Positions 31,301-39,004 of a stretch of 64,000 nucleotides of DNA are shown here, one piece after another. A model generated the notes under the pieces. That model was not told the DNA's origin. It worked only from the letters and a program-made list of their open reading frames with translations, and searched no databases. Numbering within the stretch: the stretch's first letter is position 1; every line of letters starts with the position of its first letter. This DNA comes from Nocardia seriolae NBRC 15557 (GTDB taxonomy: Bacteria > Actinomycetota > Actinomycetes > Mycobacteriales > Mycobacteriaceae): positions 21,654 to 85,653 of the forward strand of contig NZ_BJWY01000017.1 of NCBI RefSeq assembly GCF_007990715.1. The letters run 5' to 3'. The position numbers and the translations under genes are program-made.

Positions 31301-31336
31301 ATGGAAGTATTCAGACACGATGTAATGTTTGCGACC

Positions 31337-31663
31337 ATGTCTCGACGCGTGCTGTCCTGCTGCCAGTGGTGCGGGCGGGAGATCGCCGAATCGGAGATCG
31401 GACGCCGCCGGCGGTATTGCCGACAGTCCTGTCGCCAGCGGGCCTACGAGCATCGGAACAGCGTGAAGGGCACCGGTATTCCCGAGGATTCGGTGGTACT
31501 CAGTGCCCAGGAGGTGTCCGATCTGTCGGACCGCTGGTTCGCGGCCCGCTGCGCGGCCGAGGACGTGGCCACGGCCGTCTCCGAAGGGGCGGAGATGATC
31601 GAACTCGCCGATCTCACCGCGACATTGGTGGCACTGACCCGTGAGGCCGAACGGTTGCGGTGA
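31337..31663 (+). CDS. Small conserved protein with a Cys-rich zinc-ribbon-like N-terminus
   Basis: 108 residues. The N-terminus SCCQWCGREIAESEIG with RRRYCRQSCRQRAYEHR contains paired cysteines (CxxC and CxxxC) and a cluster of Arg/Gln, like short actinobacterial proteins with a single treble-clef or zinc-ribbon. The rest is an acidic helical region ending in LTREAERLR. The ATG at 31337 follows directly after the transposable element. I do not know its function; nucleic-acid binding is plausible from the basic Cys-rich part. Its 3' end overlaps the convergent gene by 50 bases. Confidence 0.65.
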   Translation: MSRRVLSCCQWCGREIAESEIGRRRRYCRQSCRQRAYEHRNSVKGTGIPEDSVVLSAQEVSDLSDRWFAARCAAEDVATAVSEGAEMIELADLTATLVALTREAERLR

Positions 31664-32666
31664 GCGCGGCGTGGCGGTCGGGGCCCTGCCCGCGGGCGGC
31701 CAGGGCATACACCAGTCCGATGCCGAGAGCGGTGACGGCGGCGACAAGGCCGAGGGCGGTGAGGGTTTCACCGTCGGGCCGGGTCACCGCCTGCCCGCGC
31801 AGCGCCTGCCACAGCAGCAGCGCCACCAGTCCGGTGTAGCCCAGTGCCAGCACCCCGATGACACGGGTGCGGGTGGCTTCGGCGCGCAGCCAGCTCACCT
31901 GCGGGGCCAGGCGGGCCAGTACGACGGCGGCCACGATGAGCAGCTGAATGCCGTGCAGGCCCGCGAAATGCGCGATCCGCATGTCGCCGCCCGCGGTGGA
32001 CCAGTGCGTCACCGGCATGCCCGCGACACCGTCGCGCACCGGCGGCTGCCCGTCGACGAAGGTGTGCCCGGCGCCGAGGGTGACCGGGTGCCCGTAGGCG
32101 TCGGTGGTCTGCTGCTGGCCGCTGAAGCCCATGGTGTAACCCAGCGCCATGCCGAGCACCGCGATGCCCAGGCCCGCGCGGATCGCCATCGAGGTGGGAC
32201 GGTCGGTGACGCGCTGCCACGAAAGCGTCACGGCGATCACCAGATTCGCGAGGAACAAACCCGGCACACCGGTCATGAACACCCATTGGCCGATGGTGTT
32301 GACCGCGTCGTGCTGAGTGTTGAAGTGACTGAACGTGCCGCGCGCCGCCTGCACCACGACGAAGCCGACATCCACGACGGCGGTGGCGGCGAAGACGGAG
32401 CCCATCCACCAGGTCAGCCGCTGCCCGCGATGCGGGAACCCCACCAGCCAGGCCAGGGTGCCGCAGTAGAGGACCATGGCGATGGCGAACTTGAGCGGTT
32501 TGAGCCACACGGATTCACCGAGCAGCATCCGGTCGTCGAAGGCCATGGCGCACAGGGAGAACACGGCCAGCGCTGCCATGGCGGCGGTGGTGGTGAGCAG
32601 AGGGCGATGGAGTCGGCGGGCGGGCACGGTGCGCGTCGCGGGCGAGGGGCGATCGAGCGTGGTCAT
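31614..32666 (-). CDS. Multi-pass membrane protein of unknown function
   Basis: 350 residues with about seven to eight membrane helices. Recognisable pieces are WLKPLKFAIAMVLYCGTLAWLV, a long loop rich in Gly/Thr/Asp, IAHFAGLHGIQLLIVAAVVLA and a final hydrophobic LGLVAAVTALGIGLVYALAARG. The ATG at 32666 gives MTTLDRPSPATRT and a cytoplasmic basic N-terminus. His residues in the two AHFAGLHGIQ helices might bind a metal or haem, but I cannot name a family. It overlaps the convergent small gene at its 3' end by 50 bases. Confidence 0.75.
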   Translation of the reverse strand: MTTLDRPSPATRTVPARRLHRPLLTTTAAMAALAVFSLCAMAFDDRMLLGESVWLKPLKFAIAMVLYCGTLAWLVGFPHRGQRLTWWMGSVFAATAVVDVGFVVVQAARGTFSHFNTQHDAVNTIGQWVFMTGVPGLFLANLVIAVTLSWQRVTDRPTSMAIRAGLGIAVLGMALGYTMGFSGQQQTTDAYGHPVTLGAGHTFVDGQPPVRDGVAGMPVTHWSTAGGDMRIAHFAGLHGIQLLIVAAVVLARLAPQVSWLRAEATRTRVIGVLALGYTGLVALLLWQALRGQAVTRPDGETLTALGLVAAVTALGIGLVYALAARGQGPDRHAALTATVRPHGSVPPMSR

Positions 32667-32744
32667 GACGCCGACGCTAGATTCGCGACCCCGCATGCCA
32701 CGTCCCCCGGCGGTGGGGTGCGCACGTAGTACCCGGGTATGAGA

Positions 32745-32773
32745 ACAGCCCCGGCGGTATGAGCCGGGGCTGT
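32745..32773 (-). terminator. Hairpin terminator downstream of the M23 peptidase gene
   Basis: A perfect 11-bp stem (ACAGCCCCGGC at 32745-32755 with 32763-32773) and a 7-base loop. There is no T-run, as is common in high-GC actinobacteria. It lies about 125 bases after the peptidase stop. Confidence 0.6.
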
Positions 32774-32897
32774 GTCGCATCAGCCGCGAATACGATTGTC
32801 CCGCAACCCGATCCGTGCACCCCTCATCGGTGCCCGGAGCGGTCGCCAGGCTGCCCGGCGTCGATTCATCGGTGCCCGGGGCGGTTGCCGCTGGTCG

Positions 32898-33584
32898 CTA
32901 GTCGGAGGGGATGCCGACGTTCATTCCGCGCCCGGTGAACCAGGGCAGCGGGTCGATGGCCGCACCCTCCCCGGCGTGCACCTCGTAGTGCAGGTGGGGC
33001 CCGGTGGAGTAGCCGCGGTTGCCGACGGTGGCGAGCACGTCGCCGGCCTTGAGCTGCTGGCCCACCTGGACCAGGATGTCCTGCATGTGGCCGTAGACGC
33101 CGATGGTGCCGTCGTCCTGCTGCACGCGCACCCACAGGCCGAAGCCCGAGGCCGGGCCCGCCTCGATGACGGTGCCGTCGGTGACCGCGCGGATCGGGGT
33201 GCCGAAGGTGTCGGCGAAATCGATGCCCGCGTGCATGGCGCCCCAGCGCACCCCGAAGCCGGAGCTGAGCGCGCCCGCGACCGGGCGCACGGTCTTGGGG
33301 CGGTTCTGCTCGGCGTGCAGGCCGTTGAGGAAGTCCAGCACCGGCTGCGGCACCACCTGCGGCATCTGCGCCTCGGGCGGTGTGAAGGCCGTGAAGGGCG
33401 CGTCGCTCGGGGCGGCGGCGTTCGCGATGGGATTGCCCGGCAGTGCACCGGCCTCGTGCGGATCGGCGGCGGCGAGCGCGGTCAGGGAGGCACCGACAAC
33501 GGCGGTGACGGCCAGAGCGCGCGATGCGGCGGTTCGATACCGGCCGGCCCCGCGCAGTCGAGATAACGGAACGGTTACGGGCAT
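32898..33584 (-). CDS. Secreted M23-family (LytM/lysostaphin-type) peptidase
   Basis: 228 residues. An N-terminal signal segment (SRALAVTAVVGASLTALAAA) is followed by a linker and an M23 domain. Zinc ligands are visible in MHAGIDFAD (HxxxD) and GPHLHYEVH (HxH); the second half also shows GVYGHMQDILVQVGQQLKAG and VGNRGYSTGPHLHYEVHA. The enzyme should cut cell-wall peptide cross-bridges or act as a periplasmic activator. It is monocistronic, with 183 bases to the divergent ArsR gene. Confidence 0.93.
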   Translation of the reverse strand: MPVTVPLSRLRGAGRYRTAASRALAVTAVVGASLTALAAADPHEAGALPGNPIANAAAPSDAPFTAFTPPEAQMPQVVPQPVLDFLNGLHAEQNRPKTVRPVAGALSSGFGVRWGAMHAGIDFADTFGTPIRAVTDGTVIEAGPASGFGLWVRVQQDDGTIGVYGHMQDILVQVGQQLKAGDVLATVGNRGYSTGPHLHYEVHAGEGAAIDPLPWFTGRGMNVGIPSD

Positions 33585-33767
33585 GACTCGAACGTACGAG
33601 GTCTCAGCTGCTGTTCAGAAATCAAGTTGTGACCGTCGCATTGGTACAAAACCCCAGTTCGTGTGTCACGGTGCGATAACGACACGCGGGTAATTCTCGG
33701 ATGACGTTGGTCGACCGGGGTTGCCCGTGTATTGACCCTGTTTCGGTCATGTGGGCAAACTATTTAA

Positions 33768-34094
33768 GTGGTCGCTAATGGAGTTCGGGTGCTGAGCGCC
33801 CTCGCCGACGACACCCGCCGCGCCGTCTTCGAGGCACTCCCGCAAGGGCCGAGGTCGGTCGGCGAACTCGCCGCCGCACTGGGCGTCACCAGTTCGGCTA
33901 TCTCTCAGCATCTGAAGGTATTGCGCGAGGCTCGCCTGGTGATGATGCGTCCGGCCGGAAACCGCCGCCTGTATTCCCTGGACCCGCGCGGTCTGGCCGA
34001 CGCCCGCGACTATCTCGAACAGTTCTGGCCCAGCGCCCTGGCCGCCTATTCGGCCGCACTGTCCGAGGCCCGTGAGCAGACCCCGCCGACCTAG
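33768..34094 (+). CDS. ArsR-family winged-helix regulator
   Basis: 108 residues. LSALADDTRRAVFEAL, RSVGELAAALGVTSSAISQH and LKVLREARLVMMRPAGNRRLYSL form a standard ArsR winged helix. No metal-binding Cys pair is present, so it is of the SdpR/ligand-independent kind, as often found with SRPBCC or transporter genes. The GTG at 33768 follows an AT-rich stretch (TATTTAA) that could be the -10 of a nearly leaderless transcript. It overlaps the DMT transporter gene, suggesting an operon in which it controls that transporter. Confidence 0.88.
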   Translation: MVANGVRVLSALADDTRRAVFEALPQGPRSVGELAAALGVTSSAISQHLKVLREARLVMMRPAGNRRLYSLDPRGLADARDYLEQFWPSALAAYSAALSEAREQTPPT

Positions 34095-35043
34095 GCGCGG
34101 ATCCGTGGTGTCGATTTCGGTGTCGGTCGATGGCGATACGGTGTCGGGCGTGGGAACGTCGGTCGCAGTCGAGAGTCAGCGCCGGGCGGTCCTGCCCGGC
34201 TGGTCGGTGCCGTTGATCTTCATCGCGGGCGGTGTCTCGCAATATCTCGGTGCGGCGATCGGCGTCCACCTGTTCGATACGGTCGAACCCGCCACCGTCG
34301 CGTGGCTGCGCGCCGCGGCCGCGGGGCTCGCCCTGCTGGCCTGGCGTCGCCCGTGGCGCACCGTTTGGACCCGGCGAACGATCCTGGTGGCCACCGGTTT
34401 CGGCATCGTCACCCTGGGCATGAACATCGCCTTCTACGAGGCCATCGCCCGCATCCCCCTGGGCACCGCCGTGGCCATCGAATTCCTCGGCCCGGTGGCG
34501 GTGGCCACCCTCGGCTCCCGACGTCTCCGCGATTTCCTCGCCATCGCCCTGGTGATCGCCGGTGTCTTCCTGCTCGCCGGTGTCTCCACCGGCGCCCGGC
34601 CCCTCGGCATCGCCTTCGCGGTCCTGGCCGCCGCGTTGTGGGCCGGCTACATCCTCGTGGGGAAGCGTGTCGCCGACGCGGGTTCGGGCCTGGACGCCCT
34701 CGCCGTCGGCATGGCCGCGGCCGCCGCTCTGCTGGCCCCCATCCTGATCACCAGCCAATTGATGCTGGGCGCAACGGCTTTCACCGCCCCGAGCACCTGG
34801 CTGCTGGGCGTGGGCGTCGGCGTCCTGTCCAGTGCGGTCCCGTATGCCCTGGACCAGTTGGTACTGCGCACGGTCGGGCGCGCCCGCTTCGCCTTGCTGC
34901 TCGCCCTGCTCCCCGCGACCGCCGCCATCATCGGCGCGATCACCCTGTCCCAGCTCCCGTCCGGACCCGAAGCGGGCGGTATCGCGCTGGTGATGACGGC
35001 TCTGGTCCTGACCGCGACGCAACCGCGGTCCGAGTCACGCTGA
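34072..35043 (+). CDS. EamA/RhtA-type DMT-superfamily transporter
   Basis: 323 residues with ten hydrophobic helices in two EamA halves (VSQYLGAAIGVHLFDTVEP...; LAAALWAGYILVGKRVAD...). The first half has TVAWLRAAAAGLALL and the end of the second PLLPATAAIIGAI-like packing, as in RhtA threonine/homoserine exporters. The start is uncertain: GTG 34072 overlaps the ArsR gene, while GTG at 34150 (MGTSVAVES) would remove 26 poorly conserved residues. It likely exports amino acids or small metabolites. Coupled to the upstream ArsR. Confidence 0.87.
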   Translation: MSRPRRPRRGSVVSISVSVDGDTVSGVGTSVAVESQRRAVLPGWSVPLIFIAGGVSQYLGAAIGVHLFDTVEPATVAWLRAAAAGLALLAWRRPWRTVWTRRTILVATGFGIVTLGMNIAFYEAIARIPLGTAVAIEFLGPVAVATLGSRRLRDFLAIALVIAGVFLLAGVSTGARPLGIAFAVLAAALWAGYILVGKRVADAGSGLDALAVGMAAAAALLAPILITSQLMLGATAFTAPSTWLLGVGVGVLSSAVPYALDQLVLRTVGRARFALLLALLPATAAIIGAITLSQLPSGPEAGGIALVMTALVLTATQPRSESR

Positions 35044-35097
35044 CGCATCCCGTTCGAATTGCGCGCCGACGCGCGACCATTGCACGGTCGGCGCGGT

Positions 35098-35457
35098 TCA
35101 GCGGCAGCAGTTCGGGTCGAGTACCAGGCACAGTGCCGACAGCGCCTCGCGGTGAGCGTGGTGGTAGGTGTTCATGCCGCGCCGTTCGGATTCGATCAGG
35201 CCCGCCTTCTTGAGCTGTCCGAGGTGGTGGCTGACCGTCGATTCGGCCAGGCCGACCGCCCCGGCGAGATCGCCGGTGTTCTCCGCCCCGGCGGGGCTGG
35301 TGAGCAGCAGTGACAGCAGCTTCACCCGAACCGGGTCGGCAATGGCCTTGAGCCGCAAGGCGATTTCGAGTGCGGCCGCGTCGTCGACCGGGGCGGCGGC
35401 GACCGGGGCGCAGCAGACCGGGGCGGACATGTCGATCACGGGCAGTGCCTTGGGCAT
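35098..35457 (-). CDS. Metal/arsenic-sensing ArsR-family repressor
   Basis: 119 residues. The winged helix is seen in RLKAIADPVRVKLLSLLL, AVGLAESTVSHHLGQLKKAGL and the wing ESERRGMNTYHHAH. Cysteine pairs at the N-terminus (PVCCAP) and at the very C-terminus (PNCCR) are likely thiol ligands for As(III), Cd(II) or a similar soft metal. It is divergent from cadI with 101 bases between starts. Two copies of the palindrome GACATATGTC lie in that gap, so it most likely represses both itself and cadI. The ATG at 35457 is preferred; an upstream in-frame GTG adds six residues. Confidence 0.9.
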   Translation of the reverse strand: MPKALPVIDMSAPVCCAPVAAAPVDDAAALEIALRLKAIADPVRVKLLSLLLTSPAGAENTGDLAGAVGLAESTVSHHLGQLKKAGLIESERRGMNTYHHAHREALSALCLVLDPNCCR

Positions 35458-35481
35458 GTCATCCACCCTACCCACCTTATT

Positions 35482-35491
35482 GACATATGTC
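35482..35491. promoter_or_regulatory. ArsR operator, copy 1
   Basis: A perfect 10-base palindrome GACATATGTC flanked by TT and GA. It is repeated exactly 45 bases further right. It lies just upstream of the arsR start, in the arsR-cadI gap. Confidence 0.7.
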
Positions 35492-35526
35492 GAAAAGGTG
35501 GGCAGACTCGGTCACGTCAGTTCTTC

Positions 35527-35536
35527 GACATATGTC
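35527..35536. promoter_or_regulatory. ArsR operator, copy 2
   Basis: Second exact copy of GACATATGTC, again followed within a few bases by an AAGTGG/AAGGTGG element shared with copy 1. It lies 22 bases before the cadI GTG, positioned to block its transcription or initiation. Confidence 0.7.
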
Positions 35537-35558
35537 TCACAAGTGGAGGTATGGTCCC

Positions 35559-36089
35559 GTGTCCCGCATCCAGCTCGCTCTCAACGTCGACGATCTCGAT
35601 CAGGCGATCACGTTCTACTCGACGCTGTTCAAGACCGAACCGGCCAAGCGCAAGCCCGGTTACGCCAATTTCGCCATCGCCGAACCGCCGTTGAAGCTGG
35701 TGCTCATCGAGAACCCCGGCAGCGGCGGCAGTCTCAACCACCTCGGCGTCGAGGTCGAATCCTCCGAGCGGGTACACGCCGAGATCGCCCGCCTGTCGGG
35801 CGCGGGGATGTTCACCGAGGAGCAGATCGCGACGACGTGTTGTTTCGCCACCCAGGACAAGGTGTGGGTCACCGCCCCCGACGCCGAGCGCTGGGAGGTC
35901 TACACGGTGCTTGCCGACAGCGAAACCTTCGGCGCCGCACCCGTGCCGGCTTCGGGTGAGACGGCGGCCGGCGAGCAGGCCGCGGCCGTGTGCAGCGGCA
36001 CCGCCGAGGAGGCCGCCGCCGAGGGGGCGTGCTGCGGCAGCGCCGCCAAGGTCGAGGCGGTGGCGGCGGGTAAATCCTGCTGCGCCTGA
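35559..36089 (+). CDS. cadI: CadI/ArsI-type VOC dioxygenase with Cys-rich tail
   Basis: 176 residues. Residues 1-125 follow the mycobacterial cadmium-induced protein CadI nearly throughout (LALNVDDLDQAITFYS, KRKPGYANFAIAEPP, NHLGVEV, TTCCFATQDKVWVT, RWEVYTVLADSETFG). The vicinal Cys 94-95 pair and VOC-fold His/Glu ligands match ArsI C-As lyases, Fe(II) enzymes that split methylarsenite. The tail (about residues 126-176) is Ala/Gly/Glu-rich with three Cys clusters (AAVCSG, GACCGS, SCCA) and is longer than in M. tuberculosis. I chose GTG 35559, with GGAGG nine bases upstream. Divergent from the ArsR repressor that should control it. Confidence 0.93.
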   Translation: MSRIQLALNVDDLDQAITFYSTLFKTEPAKRKPGYANFAIAEPPLKLVLIENPGSGGSLNHLGVEVESSERVHAEIARLSGAGMFTEEQIATTCCFATQDKVWVTAPDAERWEVYTVLADSETFGAAPVPASGETAAGEQAAAVCSGTAEEAAAEGACCGSAAKVEAVAAGKSCCA

Positions 36090-36307
36090 GGCCACCGGAA
36101 GGCGCGTCGACCGGTTGTTGGCTCGCCCTCGGATCCGGTGCGGTTGCGGCCGTTCCGGGCGATTCCAGCAACCCCGCGGACTGCGCCCACCGCCGTCTGC
36201 TGCGTCCGTCGCTGACCGCCCAGGACTTCGCCGCGGTCGAATCCCTGCTCCGCGATGGCATACCCCAACGCCGGACCTGATCGTCGCGAACCTGGGTGGT
36301 CGGCGGG

Positions 36308-37777
36308 TCAGTGGTCGGCGGGGTGAGGGGTCGCCCGGTTCGCCGCGGCAGCCCGGGGACGCGGGACGCGCCGGTGAAAGCTCAGGGGTACAGCGTCGAG
36401 ATGCAGCGCTGTTGCCGCGGCATCCGGGTCGCGGGTGAAAACGACGCGGGTGACGCCCATTCCGAGCGCGGTCAGGTCGGCGCGGAAGACATCCGGGTCC
36501 TTCTCGTCCTCGGGCCACAGTGGAATGTGGCGTGACAGTGCGGGAATCGGGCTGATCACGCGCAGCGTGAGCCCGCCGCGGTGCACCGCGACCCGGGCTC
36601 CGGTGATGAACCATTTCTGGATGTCGCGCAGCGCGCCCGGGAATTCGTACCACCCGCAGAGCGCGCCCCAGGTGTGCGGTCGGTGCGCCAGATCGCCGCG
36701 GATCGTCTCCGGCGCGAGGCCGAGCAGTGAACGAAGCAGCTCGGACACCTCGGTGCCCAGCCACTGTTTGCCGCCGCGCACACCATTGGTGAACGCCAGG
36801 ATCCCCACCCCATCGTCGGGCGCCAGCATCAGCTGGGAGCTGAATCCGGGCATCAACCCGTCGTGATCGACCGTGGGATGGCCGGCGAGGGTGTGGCGGA
36901 AGAACGCCAGTCCCATGCCCGGAATCCGCGGATCGGGCTGATACTGCGGTGCGAACATGGACGCGACCGTCTGCGGGCGCAGCACCGAGCCGTGCTCGTT
37001 GGCGCCGCCGGCGAGCAGCGCCGCGGCATAGCGCCCCATGTCGCGACTGCTCGAATAGATCGCGCCCGCGCCCGCCGTCACCAGGTCACGGTCGGCGACC
37101 GGACGAGGACCGTTGGCGCGCAACGTGTATCCGATGGCCAGGCGCTCACGCACGTGATCCGAACGCACCAGATCGGTAGCGTCCATCCCGAGCGGATCGA
37201 AGACGCGTTCGCGCAGCACCCGCGCGAGCGGCTGGTTCGACACATCCGACACGATCTGTCCCAGGGTCGCGAACCCATGGTTGCTGTAGGTGTGACAGGT
37301 GCCGGGTTCGGTGACCAGTCGCAGTGCGCCACCGTAGAACTCGGCCAGTGTCGGTATCGCCCGACCGTGCGCGACCGTCTCCCCGAGCACCGGCGCCAGC
37401 ACCCGCGTCGGCGTCAGCAACTCCGGCAGCCCGGCGGTATGGGTCAGCAGCTGCCGAACCGTGGGCGCGCGATGCGCGGGCCGGGCGCCCACGAGCCGAT
37501 AGGCCCGCAGATAATCCCGAGCCGGCCCATCGAGATCCACCTCCCCCTGCTCGACCAGCTGCAGCACGGCGATCGCGGTGAACGTCTTCGTCAGCGAACC
37601 GATCCGGAACACGGTGTCCTCGGTAATCGCAACCCCCGCCCCGATATCGGCCACCCCGTGCCCACGAAACCAGACCGTCTCGCCCCCACGCACCACCGCC
37701 ACCGCGAAACCCACGGCAGCATGCCGATGCAGCAACTCCCGCACCCGCCGATCCAACTCGTCGCTCTCGGCCACCAT
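36308..37777 (-). CDS. Serine beta-lactamase-like hydrolase (class C / esterase EstB type)
   Basis: 489 residues. The SxxK catalytic motif is SLTK (in VFRIGSLTKTFTAIAVLQ), the YxN motif is YSN (in TYSNHGFATLGQIV), and the KTG-equivalent is HDG (in VDHDGLMPGF). This pattern and length fit the beta-lactamase-related serine hydrolases that act as esterases or D-amino peptidases rather than resistance enzymes. A C-terminal domain of about 120 residues (GALCGWYEFPG onward) is the lipocalin-like extension seen in this group. No signal peptide, so probably cytoplasmic. GGAGGAG lies 2-4 bases before the ATG; the adjacent GTG at 37774 is an alternative start. Confidence 0.9.
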   Translation of the reverse strand: MVAESDELDRRVRELLHRHAAVGFAVAVVRGGETVWFRGHGVADIGAGVAITEDTVFRIGSLTKTFTAIAVLQLVEQGEVDLDGPARDYLRAYRLVGARPAHRAPTVRQLLTHTAGLPELLTPTRVLAPVLGETVAHGRAIPTLAEFYGGALRLVTEPGTCHTYSNHGFATLGQIVSDVSNQPLARVLRERVFDPLGMDATDLVRSDHVRERLAIGYTLRANGPRPVADRDLVTAGAGAIYSSSRDMGRYAAALLAGGANEHGSVLRPQTVASMFAPQYQPDPRIPGMGLAFFRHTLAGHPTVDHDGLMPGFSSQLMLAPDDGVGILAFTNGVRGGKQWLGTEVSELLRSLLGLAPETIRGDLAHRPHTWGALCGWYEFPGALRDIQKWFITGARVAVHRGGLTLRVISPIPALSRHIPLWPEDEKDPDVFRADLTALGMGVTRVVFTRDPDAAATALHLDAVPLSFHRRVPRPRAAAANRATPHPADH

Positions 37778-38659
37778 GACTCCTCCACCCGACTCACCAC
37801 CGTCCGACCCAGACCCCGTCCGGCTCCCCCCCGAACCCTGCCCGCCCCCCGCCCCCCGCACCAGAGTCCGTCGACACCCCCGCCGGGACCAACGTCACCG
37901 CCCGACTCCGCGACACCGATTGCGTTGTCTCCCCGCCGACGCGGTCACCCTCACTCTCAACAAGATGAACCACGCGGACCAGGTGCCATGTCAGCATCAT
38001 GGTCTGGACAACCCTCGTAACGAGGTCAGGATCCATCAGCCACCGAACTGGAATGCGGTCACCAACGTTCCGCCGGAATCCCGACGCCATGAAGCCTTCC
38101 GCCCGCCCTCAGCCACTACAACCCATATCCCGAACGTCGAGTGGCACAAAATACGTGACGAATCGGACGAAATCTCTGGAAACTGTGCCACTCGGTGACC
38201 GGATCGGGCAGTGGGGCAGGGGGATTCGCTGCTGGTGGATGTGATGCGATGGGGTCGGGTCTGTGGATGCTCGGTGGACCGAGGCAACTCGGGCCGTTCC
38301 GGGTGTCCGCTTGTCGCCGATGAGAGCGAGGTCAGTGCTCGGCATTCGCGGTCATCCGTGGCGTGACCACCAGCGCCGCTTCGGCTTGTCCGGACCGCGC
38401 CTGGGACTGTGCGACACCGTCCAAGAACAGCCGTACACCGCCCGCTTTGTAGGTATCGGGTGCCTCGCTGGCCGAAGATCGCGGTGGATGAAGCGTGGAG
38501 TCCGAGTTTTCCGAAGTCTCGCAACAACTCTCGAACGCGTTCGTATTCATCGTCGCGCTCGTCCAGGTCGCCCGGAGCTCGGATGACCGGACGCACCGAG
38601 CCTGGGCAAACAGACTGGCATGCCGATACACGATGTCGGTGACGCCGAGCGTGAGACAG
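37778..38659. other. 882-base stretch without an intact gene
   Basis: No convincing complete gene on either strand. The left half (37778-38000) is a proline/arginine low-complexity region upstream of the beta-lactamase gene. GC content falls noticeably between about 38000 and 38650. A degenerate minus-strand coding remnant is described separately at 38332-38640. No tRNA, IS end or CRISPR repeat was seen. Confidence 0.5.
38332..38640 (-). pseudogene. Degenerate coding remnant of unknown family
   Basis: Protein-like segments occur in two frames: VIRAPGDLDERDDEYERV with LLRDFGKLGL in one, and GGVRLFLDGVAQSQARSG with ALVVTPRMTANAEH followed by a stop in another. The switch falls around 38440-38460. 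This looks like a frameshifted gene reading leftward. I do not recognise the family, and chance open frames in GC-rich DNA cannot be excluded. Confidence 0.3.
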
Positions 38660-38902
38660 CTATGGCTGGTCGCCGCGTAGACGGCGCTTCAGGTCGCGCA
38701 GCCGTACCTCCTCGATCGGCTCGGGAGGCGTTGCGCGATAGGCGGGATCGAGCGGGCGGAGTCGGACCTGATGGCCTTGATGAGTGTGGTGGACGACCTC
38801 GAACTCGGTGACGGTGCCGACCACCGGCCAGTGGTCGGCCGAGTCAAGAAGGTTCAGCACGTCGACGAATCCGGTTGGCGGCTGCCCCAAGTCGACGAAC
38901 AA
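38660..38902 (-). pseudogene. 3' part of an S1-like domain gene
   Basis: 80 residues from a TTG codon, beginning LFVDLGQPPTGFVDVLNLLD and continuing WPVVGTVTEFEVVHH and QVRLRPLDPAYR. The GxFVDLG...GFVDVLNL...GTVTEFEVV..H..QVRL pattern is an S1/OB-fold RNA-binding motif missing its first strand (about 15-20 residues). It starts 2 bases after the stop of a SnoaL-like 5' fragment, in another frame. A deletion probably joined the two genes. Expression of a short protein from the TTG is possible. Confidence 0.5.
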
Positions 38903-38904
38903 CC

Positions 38905-38991
38905 CTATGGTGCCCGGTCGCGCGTGACGGCCAGCTCGTCCTCGAGCAGCGACAGGCGATTTTCGAGGGCGGCGAGACGTTCTTCGATCAT
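38905..38991 (-). pseudogene. 5' fragment of a SnoaL-like (NTF2-fold) gene
   Basis: 28 codons: MIEERLAALENRLSLLEDEL then AVTRDRAP and a stop. The coiled N-terminal helix matches the usual start of actinobacterial SnoaL_4-type proteins, which continue for another about 120 residues. AGAAGGA sits 7 bases upstream and the start is 13 bases after the LLM gene stop, so the 5' end is authentic operon structure. The body of the gene is missing. Confidence 0.5.
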
Positions 38992-39004
38992 GAGAGTCCT
39001 TCTG

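Noticed and set aside
36090..36281. Protein-like frame downstream of cadI (GCWLALGSGAVAAVPG to LLRDGIPQRRT)
   Set aside because: It has coding-like base bias but no start codon, ribosome site or family match. A gene remnant is possible but unsupported.
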